Numbered from the stretch's first letter, positions 1 to 8,650 are shown. The stretch is 39,435 bases of DNA from Planctomycetota bacterium (GCA_025459125.1 JALORE010000021.1:1-39435); one strand, 5' to 3'. The notes: generated by a model from the sequence alone, not told the origin. Made by a program: numbers and translations.

Positions 1-220
1 GGTAGCCTTCGTCATCCAGTGACCAGAAGTAGTCGGTGTGATCGTCCGGCATGAGGTAGATGCGTTTAGGTGGCGCTTCCGGCAGCGCCGCCGGTGCGAC
101 GGCCTCCTGCTGTGCCGGCTGGGCGGCAGTGACGGCGCATAGACCCGAAAGCAATCCCATGAGGCAGAGTACCGCTGGCCGCCGGAGGCCAGGGCTGCGG
201 GAGGCGGGCCTTATCTCCAC
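1..220 (-). CDS. N-terminus of a secreted GH38-like zinc hydrolase (partial)
   Basis: Partial gene that runs off the left edge; 73 codons are visible. It starts with GTG at 218-220, preceded by AAGGAGA at good spacing. The N-terminus reads as a signal peptide: an Arg-rich start, then a hydrophobic stretch (AVLCLMGLLSGLCAVTA). The mature part reaches YLMPDDHTDYFWSLDDEGY. The H-T-D within 'PDDHTDYFW' resembles the N-terminal His-x-Asp zinc pair of family 38 glycoside hydrolases (alpha-mannosidase type), but too little is present to confirm this. A zinc-dependent sugar hydrolase in the periplasm or outside the cell would suit the secreted neighbours. The reading frame and ribosome site are well supported; the function is tentative. 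Confidence 0.55.
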   Translation of the reverse strand, partial: MEIRPASRSPGLRRPAVLCLMGLLSGLCAVTAAQPAQQEAVAPAALPEAPPKRIYLMPDDHTDYFWSLDDEGY

Positions 221-277
221 GGCGTTCTCCTTTCTCCCTCCGCCGTTGCCACTGGTTCCTGGGGCGACCTATGCGTC

Positions 278-313
278 GGGCCCCCAAACGCGGTACATTG
301 CGTTGGGGGGCCC
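278..313. repeat. GGGCCCCCAAACG palindrome
   Basis: Arms GGGCCCCCAAACG (278-290) and CGTTGGGGGGCCC (301-313) form a near-perfect hairpin in the 221-495 gap. The same core recurs near 8212-8240 and 8580-8610, so this is a dispersed repeat and not a gene-specific terminator. Nothing else was recognised in the gap. Confidence 0.6.
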
Positions 314-495
314 GCGCCCCTACGAAGGCGGCCGGCTGTCGCGGATTCCTTGGCTGTGTCCCGAGGCCAACTCCACGTGGCCGGGGGATCATCGCGACTC
401 CTGCGAGTCGCCCTCCATCATAGAAGGCAGCCCTGACGCCGGCAAGGATTTCCAGGCGATCCCTTCCATATCTCCGATTCCTCAGTGGCGAGCGG

Positions 496-2151
496 TTAGA
501 TGGCGGTCGCGGCGATCTGGACGGCCTGGCAGGCGCTCTCCAGGTTCTGCTTCTCGCGGTCCGTCCAGCCCAGGTTTCGGGCGGCCTGCTGCAGGGCGAA
601 GTACAGGTCCTCATAATCGGCGGCCTTGGTCAACAGCTTCTTCGTCAGCACTTCGTAGAACAGCAGCGCGATTCGATCGATGCCCATTTCGCTGATGATG
701 TAGCCGTTGAACTCGCCTCCGTCGACCAGCAGGCAGGCGAGCTTGGTGCCGACGCTGCAATTCTGATGCACACCGCCATTGTCCGAGGGATCCATGCGGT
801 AGTCCTGCCAATAGGCGCCCTGCTTGCGATCCGGCTGGCAGTACGGCTGCGCGGAGGGATCCTTCAGGTTGCGCAGGGCCGGTCGGTTGTCCGAAACGAT
901 CGCCGCGAGGTTCAGATCTTCGCCGATGAGCCAGCGTACCGCACTGGTATCGTCCCCGTGATCGCTGGTCAAATCGGCGAACTCGCCCAGCACGTCGGCA
1001 AACATCTCGTCAAGGGCCCCGGACTCACCCCAGTAGGTGAAATCACAGGTGTACTGCACCACGCCGTGCGTGTACTCGTGGGCGATAGCGTCGTCGGCCA
1101 CACAATTCTTGGCAAAGGCCATGTAACCCGCGGACGACCAGAAGGCATCGAACGTGATACCCCAGTGCACATAGACAGGCGGGGTCAGGCCGGTACCGTC
1201 AAGGCCGTCGCGGCCGCACTTGTTCAGGAAGAAGTTGAACGCATCCCCCACGTAGTCATAGGCCAGGTCGGCGTCGCGAATGCCGCAGGCCGGCTGGCCT
1301 TCCTGTCGCACCGGGATACCCCACGACCGGCTGCGCTTGTAGCGGGTGTCGTAGATCGCACGGGACATGGCATCCTTCACCAGCGAGAAACGCAGGGCCA
1401 CCTCGGCAGTGTGGGCGTCGACCAGGACCGTTTCCGCCACGGAGGCGTCCTGCGTGCTCTGGACCTCGGTCTGCCACACCAAGCGCACCGGTCCGACATT
1501 GCCGATGATGGCCGGCTGGTAGATCATCAGGGCGGCCGGTTCGGCACGGAATTCCAGTTCCGGATGATCCTCCAGCACCGCGGCGGTGGCGATCACACCG
1601 GCATCCTGGGCGGTGACCGCGGCCGCGACCGACAGCAGCGCGTCGACGTCGGCCGCAGCGTCCTCCGTCAGAAGATCGCTGGACACATATTCGATGTCGC
1701 CCGACTCGTTCAGTTGCCAGCAGACCGAGGCGAACGCCACGGGAGTCCCCTGATAGACCTGGCTGAACTCCCCTGACGTACGGCCGTCCCAGGACTGGGT
1801 CCGGCCGGGCATCAGGGCGAAGTTCTTGTGGCTGATACCGAACGCGGCGGCATGAGCATCGAAGAACCCCCTGGCGGTGGCCTGCGGATTGCCCCATACC
1901 ACCGCGGGCGCAGGAATCACCTGAGAAGCCGGCGGCAGCAGCGTCCGCAGGAATCCGCCCCTGGTGGTGGCCACCCGAGAGCTCTCGATCCGGCCGGCCG
2001 GCAGACGCGGGTCGTATCCCTGGGCTGGGCGCGTACTCTGGAGGATCTTGCCAATCCCGGAGGCCGCCGGTCGCTGGGGGCGATCGGCCCCCGCAGCCAC
2101 CGCGGCCAGGGAAAGCAGAACGGCCAACCTTGTCATTCGTGTCGTTTTCAT
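496..2151 (-). CDS. Secreted M4-family (thermolysin-like) zinc metalloprotease
   Basis: 551 aa. The start ATG has AAGGG seven bases upstream. Residues 1-22 look like a signal peptide. Residues about 85-180 resemble the FTP propeptide that keeps thermolysins inactive during export. The catalytic domain holds HEYTH at 358-362 (two zinc His and the catalytic Glu), then Y373, then GESGALDE, whose last Glu (E382) is exactly 20 residues after the second His, as for thermolysin E166. NGGVHQN at 458-464 supplies the transition-state His (H462). All catalytic positions are present, so an active neutral endopeptidase released as a zymogen is expected. Several Cys residues in the catalytic half suggest disulfides. 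It lies downstream of the LamG gene on the same strand, beyond a terminator, so it is probably transcribed separately. Confidence 0.93.
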   Translation of the reverse strand: MKTTRMTRLAVLLSLAAVAAGADRPQRPAASGIGKILQSTRPAQGYDPRLPAGRIESSRVATTRGGFLRTLLPPASQVIPAPAVVWGNPQATARGFFDAHAAAFGISHKNFALMPGRTQSWDGRTSGEFSQVYQGTPVAFASVCWQLNESGDIEYVSSDLLTEDAAADVDALLSVAAAVTAQDAGVIATAAVLEDHPELEFRAEPAALMIYQPAIIGNVGPVRLVWQTEVQSTQDASVAETVLVDAHTAEVALRFSLVKDAMSRAIYDTRYKRSRSWGIPVRQEGQPACGIRDADLAYDYVGDAFNFFLNKCGRDGLDGTGLTPPVYVHWGITFDAFWSSAGYMAFAKNCVADDAIAHEYTHGVVQYTCDFTYWGESGALDEMFADVLGEFADLTSDHGDDTSAVRWLIGEDLNLAAIVSDNRPALRNLKDPSAQPYCQPDRKQGAYWQDYRMDPSDNGGVHQNCSVGTKLACLLVDGGEFNGYIISEMGIDRIALLFYEVLTKKLLTKAADYEDLYFALQQAARNLGWTDREKQNLESACQAVQIAATAI

Positions 2152-2400
2152 CGGCCTACCCTTTCAGCTTGTCGGGATTCGTACAGGACACAGGTCGCCA
2201 GGCACGTTGCCCGAATCACCCTCATATCCTTGCTGCCTGGGGATACGCCGAAATCAATGCGATCTTGCGCCGGGGAGATCACGGGCGTGAAGAATCCCTT
2301 TGGGAACAGTCCGGTCGGGGCGGTTCACGCTCAAATGATAGCCGCAAAGCCTCTCCCCAGAGCCTCGAAAAGAGCAAGGAACAGGGTCAAAGCCGCCCGC

Positions 2401-2502
2401 GTGTCATTGCGAGCACAGCGAAGCAATCTCCTATGTCCTGGGGTTAAGATTGCCTCCCCCGCCTGCGCGGGGGCAGGCTCGCTGCGCTCCTCGCCATGAC
2501 AT
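2401..2502. repeat. GTCATTGCGAG-type palindromic repeat, copy 1
   Basis: The left arm begins TGTCATTGCGAGCACAGCGA and continues AGCAATCTC. The right arm runs from AGATTGCC to GCTCCTCGCCATGACA. A GC-rich inner palindrome (CCCCCGCCTGCGCGGGGG) sits inside the right half. Two further copies lie at 8171-8270 and 8545-8650. Similar 'GTCATTGCGAG' palindromes are dispersed in many unrelated bacterial genomes, including the Rickettsia palindromic elements. Confidence 0.8.
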
Positions 2503-2532
2503 GCGGGGGCTCAGTTGGAGGCGATAAAAGAG

Positions 2533-2570
2533 ACAGGGCTTGCGCCGGGTTCGACCGGCGCAAGCCCTGT
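2533..2570 (-). terminator. Rho-independent terminator of the large LamG gene
   Basis: A perfect 16-bp stem (ACAGGGCTTGCGCCGG with its complement, loop GTTCGA) lies 41 bases after the stop of the 2612-5971 gene. On the minus strand it is followed by CTCTTTTATC, a short T-rich run. Confidence 0.85.
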
Positions 2571-2611
2571 GATACTGCCCATATCGACGGGTCCTGCGAC
2601 CCGGTGGCCGA

Positions 2612-5600
2612 TTATGGCTTGATGACGCGGATATCGTCGATGTACATGCGACCGGAGCCATCCGGGACCGGGTTCTTGCGGTCGCCCACGCCGATGTACA
2701 GCGTCTTGATCCGGGCCAGATTCGCGCCGGTCAGGCTGCTCAGCGGCACGCGCCATTCGGTCCAGGCGGCCACGTTCGCGGCCGCCGGATCGGAATGGGT
2801 CGCCACGGCCACCTTGCCGGCGCTATCCGCCACCGCCACGTACAGGCCGGCAGCGCTGTTGGTGAGGTCCCGGTCATCGCCGATCCAGGTCTCCTGCCAG
2901 GTACCGGTCACGCCGCCGGTGGTGGCGGCGCCGGAGTACTGGGCGGTGGTGGTCGCGGCGGTATTGTGGCTCGTGGTACACAGACCGATGTAGACGCTGC
3001 TGCCCATCAGGATCGTCGTGGAGACGACTTCGCCGGTGGTGGCGTTCTTGATATCGGTCCAAGCCTTGCCGTCGGCGGAGTACTGGGCGGTGAAGGCGTT
3101 GCCCGTGCGGGTCAACTTCACCCAGCGCGGAGCGTTGACGCCCGTCTGGGTGGCACTGCCGCAGGTGCCGTCGGCGACCTGCCGCCAGCCGAAGGAAACA
3201 CCGCTGGAGTAGCTCTGGATCATGTAGGCCATGGTCGAACCGGCGGTGAGATCGCCCCGGATCATGACGCCGGCTTTCGCCCAGGCGTTGGTGTTCGTGA
3301 CGCTCTCGACCTTGACCAGGATCGAGCCGTCGCCGTTGAGACGCTTCCAGACGAAGCGGAAGTCGTCGGCGTTGTCCCAGATGTCATGGCCGGAAGCGCC
3401 GACCGTGAAGGCGCCATTGCCCTTATCCAGGAACCGCAGGGGGTTGCCGCGGAACCACAGGCTCAGCGTGTTCACGTCGTAGCCCGTCCAGTTCTGCTGG
3501 GGCGCAAAGGCCCGCTCGGCTTCGCTGTAGAACGGCGTCTTGATGTTGTTGAAGTCCATGGGCATGGCCTGCTTGCCGCCATGGAGGATGGTCCGCTCCG
3601 CGAAGGGAGCCACCAGGTTACCGACGGTCGAGCCGGTATTGTTGGTCCAGCCGTCGACCCAGGTCTCGTAGATGCGGCCGCCTTCGTCGTCGGTGTAGCC
3701 CTCGAAATCGTCCACGATCAGGTAGTTGGGGATCGTGAACGACCAGACGGCGCCCTTGTGGATGGTCGTGTCGTCGGCCTCGACCTCATCGACGCGCCAG
3801 TAGTACGTGCCACCGCCGAAGGTGACCAGCGCGTCGGCCGCGAAGCTGACGGCCGACTGGCGGCCCTGGTAGACCGGGGAGGTCGTGGTCGCGGTGCTCA
3901 CGGCACCGCGATCCTGGCCGAAATAGACATCATGCTTGACGGCTTTCTCGCCCCCGGTCCAGCTCAGCGCGGCCCCGCTTTGGATATCCACGACGGCGCC
4001 CGACTTGGGCTGCGGGTTCCAGGCGAGCAGCGTGTCGCCCTGCATGACCTTCTGGATCTCGGCTTCGGTCAGGGCCTTGTGGTAGACCCGGACATCGTCC
4101 AACTGGCCGTACCACCAGTTGCCGGCGGTGTGCGACTCGCGGCCGATCCGGAACACGCCGTTAGAAACGCCGGCGAGATTGGCAGTCACCAGTTCCCGGT
4201 CCAGCTTGCCGTTGACATAAGTCCGGATGGCTTTGCCCCGGTCATAGACGCCCACCAGATGGTACCAGGTGTTCGCGACCACGGCCGTGCCGCCGGCAAC
4301 GTTGCGGTTGACGGTCGCGCCGTTGGCGGTCGTGCGGACCTCGAACTCGGGGACATTGGTGCTGTGAAGGGTGAGCTTGTAGCCGCCGTTGGAGTTGTTG
4401 TGATTGCTGACCACCCGGCGTTCGGCGGCGAGGGCGGCCACATTGATCCAGGCGGCCACGGAGACGGAGCTCACCTGGCTCAGGCTGGCGCTGGCGCCGC
4501 AATCGGCCGAGTCGTCCATGCCGTCGAAGGCCAGGGCGTCACCGAAATAGCCGGCGACGAACTTCGCGTTGCCGGTGAGCGTGCCGTAGTTGTCGTAGCC
4601 GGAGCAATCAACCGCCAGGCCGGCTTTCTCGTTGTCGAGCTTCCACCAGCCGACCAGGTTGGGATCGGTCTTGGCGAAGACCGGGCGGGTCGTGAACTGC
4701 CAGACCGCGCCGGCCTGCTTGGCACCGGACAGGTTGATCTCATCCACGCGCCAGTAGTAGACCGCATCGGGAGTCAGTCCGTCCACCGGCAGTGAGGCAG
4801 TCTTCTGATTGCCCTTGAAGGCCCCGGCGGCTCCCTGTTCCACGTCGGCCCGGGTCGCGCTGAGGTAGACATCGTGCGTGATGGCGTTCTGTCCGGCCAT
4901 CCAGGTGAGGTTGGTGCTGGTCTTGACGAAGGTGTCGCCGTCGGGCGGCACGGGCAGCATGGCCGCCGTCGAGACCGCCACGAAGCTCCAGACGTCGCCC
5001 GCGGCCACGGTGCCGTCCTGGGCGATCTCATCAACGCGCCAGTAATAGGTGGCACCGGCCTGCAGACCGGGGATGTGGAAGTACATGTTGAACGCCTGGC
5101 GGGAGGCGACCTTGTCGGCCTCGGTCAACTCCGGCTTGGTTCCGACGTAGACATCGTGGAACAGGGCGCCCTCGCCCGGTGTCCAGGTCAGCAGCGGGCT
5201 GCTGACGCCCACCGTGCCGTCGGCGGGACTGGGCTTGATCGCCTTGGGCCAGACCATGGGCTTGTTGTTGTACAAGTCCTTGATCTGGGCATCGGTCAGC
5301 GCGACGTCATAGAGCCGGACTTCATCGATCATACCTTTGAATTCACGGTTCGTCTCGGCTGTCCGGCCAATCCGAACCGGGGCGGTATCCGCCAGTCCCG
5401 GCAGCACGACGGTCGCTGGGCCCGTGCCGGAGGGCTCCCCGTTGATGAAGTACTTGTGTATGCTGCCCTCGACCTTCACGGCGATGTGGGTCCACTGGTT
5501 CAGAGGAATCGTGCCGGTACTGCTGGAGCCGGTGAAAGCGCCGGCGGGACCGGTGCTGAAGTGCAGGGTGCCGGCGGCCCGGATGTACAGGTTGTACGAC

Positions 5601-5971
5601 CGGGGCGGGCTGCCTTTGGCGATCAGGCCCGAGTAACCGGAGGCGTTGGGACCATCGGTCCTCTCCGGGTTCACCCATAGCGAAACGGTGACCTCATTGG
5701 TCACGCACAGGCTGGGATTGTGCGGGATCTCCACATAGGAGCCGCCGGCATTGCCGTTGAGCTTGATGGCCTTGCCGAATTTGCCATCGGCCCAAGCGGC
5801 GCCGTTCATGAGGGTGCCGTTATTGCCATTGGGGGAGCCGTCCTTGGCGGTCGTCCCCGCGCCCTCGTCAAACGCCCACCAGCCCAGTTGCCCTATGGGC
5901 CCCGCCGCCAGGGCTTGAGCCACGCCCAGGAGCAGCACGGCGGTCACGATCGGAACTGTTTTTCTCCACAT
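2612..5971 (-). CDS. Large secreted LamG / jellyroll multidomain protein
   Basis: 1119 aa. The start ATG follows AAGGAGG. Signal peptide 1-23 ends ALAAG. Order of parts: LamG/concanavalin-like jellyroll (about 24-235, with IDEVRLYDVALTDAQI near its end); two FN3-like modules (about 245-332 and 335-428), each with 'PADG/PPDG', 'HDVY' and 'YYWRVDEI'; a second LamG (about 435-650); a third FN3-like module (about 655-748); and a C-terminal jellyroll starting YLIVDDFEGYTDDEGGRIYE. That last part contains an inserted DUF1349-like block (about 860-1040) and ends in YIDDIRVIKP. Such proteins are typical of planctomycetes and are thought to bind polysaccharides or other surface ligands; no catalytic residues are seen. 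It is a longer paralogue of 6207-8000. Confidence 0.88.
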   Translation of the reverse strand: MWRKTVPIVTAVLLLGVAQALAAGPIGQLGWWAFDEGAGTTAKDGSPNGNNGTLMNGAAWADGKFGKAIKLNGNAGGSYVEIPHNPSLCVTNEVTVSLWVNPERTDGPNASGYSGLIAKGSPPRSYNLYIRAAGTLHFSTGPAGAFTGSSSTGTIPLNQWTHIAVKVEGSIHKYFINGEPSGTGPATVVLPGLADTAPVRIGRTAETNREFKGMIDEVRLYDVALTDAQIKDLYNNKPMVWPKAIKPSPADGTVGVSSPLLTWTPGEGALFHDVYVGTKPELTEADKVASRQAFNMYFHIPGLQAGATYYWRVDEIAQDGTVAAGDVWSFVAVSTAAMLPVPPDGDTFVKTSTNLTWMAGQNAITHDVYLSATRADVEQGAAGAFKGNQKTASLPVDGLTPDAVYYWRVDEINLSGAKQAGAVWQFTTRPVFAKTDPNLVGWWKLDNEKAGLAVDCSGYDNYGTLTGNAKFVAGYFGDALAFDGMDDSADCGASASLSQVSSVSVAAWINVAALAAERRVVSNHNNSNGGYKLTLHSTNVPEFEVRTTANGATVNRNVAGGTAVVANTWYHLVGVYDRGKAIRTYVNGKLDRELVTANLAGVSNGVFRIGRESHTAGNWWYGQLDDVRVYHKALTEAEIQKVMQGDTLLAWNPQPKSGAVVDIQSGAALSWTGGEKAVKHDVYFGQDRGAVSTATTTSPVYQGRQSAVSFAADALVTFGGGTYYWRVDEVEADDTTIHKGAVWSFTIPNYLIVDDFEGYTDDEGGRIYETWVDGWTNNTGSTVGNLVAPFAERTILHGGKQAMPMDFNNIKTPFYSEAERAFAPQQNWTGYDVNTLSLWFRGNPLRFLDKGNGAFTVGASGHDIWDNADDFRFVWKRLNGDGSILVKVESVTNTNAWAKAGVMIRGDLTAGSTMAYMIQSYSSGVSFGWRQVADGTCGSATQTGVNAPRWVKLTRTGNAFTAQYSADGKAWTDIKNATTGEVVSTTILMGSSVYIGLCTTSHNTAATTTAQYSGAATTGGVTGTWQETWIGDDRDLTNSAAGLYVAVADSAGKVAVATHSDPAAANVAAWTEWRVPLSSLTGANLARIKTLYIGVGDRKNPVPDGSGRMYIDDIRVIKP

Positions 5972-6206
5972 GGTTGTCCTCCTTATAGGCAGTGGATTAT
6001 CACATGTGCCTGTCTATCGGCCAAGCAGCGTGCCGATTGTACTATCTATTCCGTCTTTGCGGTCGATTCCTGTGTCTTGACCCGGTCCGCGAGACGCACC
6101 GTCCCATAACTCGCCGTCGCTGACCGCTTCGCAGACGCCGGGGTCATCCAGCAGGAGCCGTCCAACCGCGAGGAGTCGGGCCTGTGCAGGGACACTTGCC
6201 GCGGGG

Positions 6207-8000
6207 TCAGGGCCTCAGGACATGGATGTCGTCGAGGTAGAGGCGACCGGCGCCGCTCGCGCTCGGATTCTGCCGATTGCCCACGCCGAGATACAGGTTC
6301 TTGACTTTGGCCAAGTTCACGCCGGCGAAGCTGCTCAGCGGGATCTTCCACTCGGTCCACCGCACGACTTGCGTGACGGTTGGGTCAGGGTGGGGAACGG
6401 TACCGAGATGCTGGGACGTGTCCTCGAGCGCGACATAGACTGGAGCAGACGCGTTGCCGGCCCGGCCGCGGAGGTAAAGAACCAGCGTATCGGCGCCGTT
6501 GACGGTCCAGTCCTGCACCGACGCGAATTGGCGCTCGGTCTCACTGTAGAACGGGGACTTGAGATTGTTGTAGTCCAGCGGCATCGCCTGCCGGCCGCTG
6601 TGGATCATGGTCCGCTCCGCAAAGGGGGTCTGGGTGTAGCCCACCGTCGAGCCTGTTCCGTTGGTCCAACCATCGATCCACGTTTCGTAGATGCGGCTGC
6701 CCTGGTCGTCCGTGTAACTCTCGAAATCATCGACAGGCAGGCAGGTGGTGAGCTTCCAGATGGGGCCGGGCGTGACGGTGCCGCTGACCGTGGTCTCATC
6801 CACGCGCCAGTAGTAGGTCGTCAGGCTCTCCAGCACACCGGGCGTGAAGCTGGGGTCCGTCGACTCGCCTTTGTCGGTGCCCGCGGCGCCCTGGCGCACC
6901 GCGTCGTTGCTGTCGCCGAAGTAGACATGATGCTTGGCGGCGAGCTGGCCCGGCGCCCAGGCCAGCGTCGGGGCCGTTGCGACACCGGTTGCCCCGTCGG
7001 CGGGAGTCGGGTAGTAGGCGGTCAGGGCCTGCGCGACGAAACTCCAGACATCGCCCGTGTGCACGGTCCCGGTCGCGTCGATCTCATCGACCCGCCAGTA
7101 GTAGATGGTACCCGGCGTGAAACCCTGGGCGTAATAGAACATCGTCAGGAATTGGCGCGGTGCGATCAGGTGGGCCGCCGTCAGGTTCGGGGTCGTGCCG
7201 AGATAGACGTCGTGGAAGACGGCCGTCTCGCCCTTGGTCCACTGCAGCAGCGGCATGACCACGCCGACAGCGCCGTCCGCGGGACCGGGCTTGCGGGCCT
7301 TGAGCTTGGGCGGGGCCATCGGCTTGATCTCGGCAGCAGTCAGAGCCGCGTCGTAGATCTTCACCTCGTCGATCCAGCCGTTGAAGTAGCGCGCGTCGAG
7401 CGTGTTGCCGCCAACCACGAAGGCCGCCTGGGCGTTGAGCGAGCCGACGTTGGAGTGGGAGACGCTGCTGTCGAGTTTGCCGTCGATGTACACGGTGATC
7501 GTGCGCGCGCCGGTGTCCCGCACGGCGGCAATGTGGATCCACTCGCCGGTCACGATGTCGCCCTTCGAGTTCACCGAGAGATCGGGATTGCCGCAGAAGA
7601 AAGAGAGTTTCGTCCCGAGGGCGGCGACGACGAAGTCGTTGGCCACGCCGGCCACGTCGGACCAGACGATGCCGCTGCCCTCATAGGCCTGGCTCCCGGC
7701 CCGGCCCGGGACCTCCGCCTTGATCCACGCCGTCAGAGTGAAGTTGTCCTGCACGGGCCGGCGCAGCTGAACATAAGCATTTGTACCGTTGAACCCGAAG
7801 CACGAGTTGAGATAGCCCTGGTCGTGGAAGGTCAGACCGCCGTTGGGCGTCCCATCGTAGCCGTGGCCTGATTGATCGGTCACAACGGTGCCCAACTCGT
7901 CGAACGAATAATAGACGATGGGGTCCGCGCCCTGTGCCACACCCGGAACGAGCACCGCCAGCAACCCCGCCAGACCCATCAGGATAGCCTTCGTGGACAT
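6207..8000 (-). CDS. Secreted LamG / jellyroll protein, short paralogue
   Basis: 597 aa. I chose the start at 8000 (MSTKAILMGLAGLLAVLVPG) because it follows GAAGGAGGAG at good spacing and begins a clean signal peptide; the frame is open further upstream without a ribosome site. One LamG domain (about 27-215, with WIDEVKIYDAALTAAEI) is followed by two FN3-like modules carrying 'PADGA', 'HDVY/HHVYF' and 'YYWRVDE', then a C-terminal jellyroll from LPVDDFESYTDDQGSRIYE to LYLDDIHVLRP. The C-terminal part matches the larger neighbour closely but lacks its roughly 180-residue insertion. Probable exported carbohydrate-binding or adhesive protein; no enzyme motif is seen. The pair looks like a tandem duplication followed by domain gain or loss. 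Confidence 0.88.
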   Translation of the reverse strand: MSTKAILMGLAGLLAVLVPGVAQGADPIVYYSFDELGTVVTDQSGHGYDGTPNGGLTFHDQGYLNSCFGFNGTNAYVQLRRPVQDNFTLTAWIKAEVPGRAGSQAYEGSGIVWSDVAGVANDFVVAALGTKLSFFCGNPDLSVNSKGDIVTGEWIHIAAVRDTGARTITVYIDGKLDSSVSHSNVGSLNAQAAFVVGGNTLDARYFNGWIDEVKIYDAALTAAEIKPMAPPKLKARKPGPADGAVGVVMPLLQWTKGETAVFHDVYLGTTPNLTAAHLIAPRQFLTMFYYAQGFTPGTIYYWRVDEIDATGTVHTGDVWSFVAQALTAYYPTPADGATGVATAPTLAWAPGQLAAKHHVYFGDSNDAVRQGAAGTDKGESTDPSFTPGVLESLTTYYWRVDETTVSGTVTPGPIWKLTTCLPVDDFESYTDDQGSRIYETWIDGWTNGTGSTVGYTQTPFAERTMIHSGRQAMPLDYNNLKSPFYSETERQFASVQDWTVNGADTLVLYLRGRAGNASAPVYVALEDTSQHLGTVPHPDPTVTQVVRWTEWKIPLSSFAGVNLAKVKNLYLGVGNRQNPSASGAGRLYLDDIHVLRP

Positions 8001-8052
8001 GTGTTTCTCCTCCTTCGCATGGCAACAGAATTGTCCCATCGACCGCAAGATT

Positions 8053-8082
8053 ATCATACCGCGTCGGAGCCGGGAAATTCAA
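8053..8082 (-). promoter_or_regulatory. Sigma70-type promoter of the short LamG gene
   Basis: On the minus strand, TTGAAT (8077-8082), an 18-bp spacer and TATGAT (8053-8058), about 50 bases upstream of the chosen start codon. Confidence 0.6.
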
Positions 8083-8170
8083 GCGAAAACCGGGCGGCGT
8101 TCCGCCGGTGTGCCGCTGCATTCCGTGGGGAGCCCGCAGCCCTGAGGGGCCCCGGGATACCTAAAACAGG

Positions 8171-8270
8171 GATGGGTCATGGCGCGGAGCGCCGCGACGA
8201 AGCCATCTGGGTTCCCAAACGCGAGATAATGCGTTTGGGGGCCCTTCGTTACGCTCGCAATGACATGACG
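8171..8270. repeat. GTCATTGCGAG-type composite repeat, copy 2
   Basis: Outer arms GTCATGGCGCGGAGCGCCGC and GTTACGCTCGCAATGACATG enclose an inner palindrome CCCAAACGCG-AGATAAT-GCGTTTGGG. The core found alone at 278-313 is thus nested inside the repeat found at 2401-2502. Confidence 0.75.
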
Positions 8271-8274
8271 GGCG

Positions 8275-8502
8275 CATAAAATAAGGGCCTCTGCGTCGGG
8301 AGCGCAGAGGCCCTCTCGGAAAGAAACTCACATAGCCCCCCCAAAAAGTTGTGCGCCAGTTTCCGTTCCGAGCGTCCGGAGGCGGGCCAGCCTCGGGGTC
8401 TTTTTCCCAGTCCAACCCGTCGTTCCCACCCGTGCGGCCGGAATCTGCGTCCCGGGCCGGAACGACCCTGACCTCCCTGCTTCTCGCCACGATCCTTCCG
8501 TC
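8275..8502 (-). ncRNA. Candidate small structured RNA, unclassified
   Basis: A promoter-like pair ends at 8509 and a strong terminator hairpin sits at 8284-8314, defining a transcript of about 225 nt with no fitting reading frame: the long minus-strand frame has no stop before the hairpin. Inside, GTCGTTCC (about 8457-8464) pairs perfectly with GGAACGAC (about 8420-8427), closing a GC-rich hairpin. GAGGC/GCCTC and GGGTC/GACCC can form further helices. I checked by eye for features of 6S RNA, SRP RNA, tmRNA and RNase P and found none convincing. It could instead be a remnant between repeats. Confidence 0.35.
8284..8314 (-). terminator. Rho-independent terminator
   Basis: 12-bp perfect stem AGGGCCTCTGCG / CGCAGAGGCCCT with a 7-nt loop. 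On the minus strand it is followed by TATTTTATG. It is 394 bases past the parvulin stop, too far to be that gene's normal terminator, so it more likely ends the candidate small RNA. Confidence 0.7.
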
Positions 8503-8508
8503 ACTTAA

Positions 8509-8536
8509 AGTGTACGAAAAAAAGCGGGAAAAGCAA
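8509..8536 (-). promoter_or_regulatory. Promoter-like pair before the candidate small RNA
   Basis: On the minus strand, TTGCTT (8531-8536), a 16-bp spacer and TACACT (8509-8514); predicted start near 8502. Confidence 0.45.
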
Positions 8537-8544
8537 AAGTGCAG

Positions 8545-8650
8545 ACGCCAGGCAATCTCAATCCCTGGCGTGGAGAGGGCTCCCAAACGCGAAGAACCGC
8601 GTTGGGGAACCCAGATTGCTTCGTCGCGGCACTCCTCGTCATGACATGTT
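8545..8650. repeat. GTCATTGCGAG-type composite repeat, copy 3
   Basis: Contains GCAATCTCAATCCC, then the inner palindrome CCCAAACGCG-AAGAACC-GCGTTGGGG, then CAGATTGCTTCGTCGCGGCA and CTCGTCATGACATG. The left end is degenerate: CGCCAGG and CCTGGCG (8547-8571) form their own small hairpin. Confidence 0.7.

Larger units (their letters stand above)
2152..2611. other. Intergenic stretch with repeat and terminator
   Basis: No credible gene. 2152-2400 shows no structure I can name and no clear promoter for the protease gene. 2401-2502 is a dispersed palindromic repeat and 2533-2570 is a terminator hairpin for the LamG gene transcribed towards it. Confidence 0.6.

Noticed and set aside
2795-4795. Long plus-strand frame of 666 codons opposite the LamG gene
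   Set aside because: High GC at the third codon position opens antisense frames; composition is Gly/Ala/Arg/His-rich, no domain or ribosome site, while the minus-strand frame has signal peptide and domains.
6222-7871. Plus-strand frame of 549 codons opposite the short LamG gene
   Set aside because: Same reason: antisense shadow without start signals or recognisable domains.
8161-8586. Minus-strand 141-codon frame over the candidate RNA
   Set aside because: It runs through the terminator hairpin and a dispersed repeat before stopping, which a real gene would not do.
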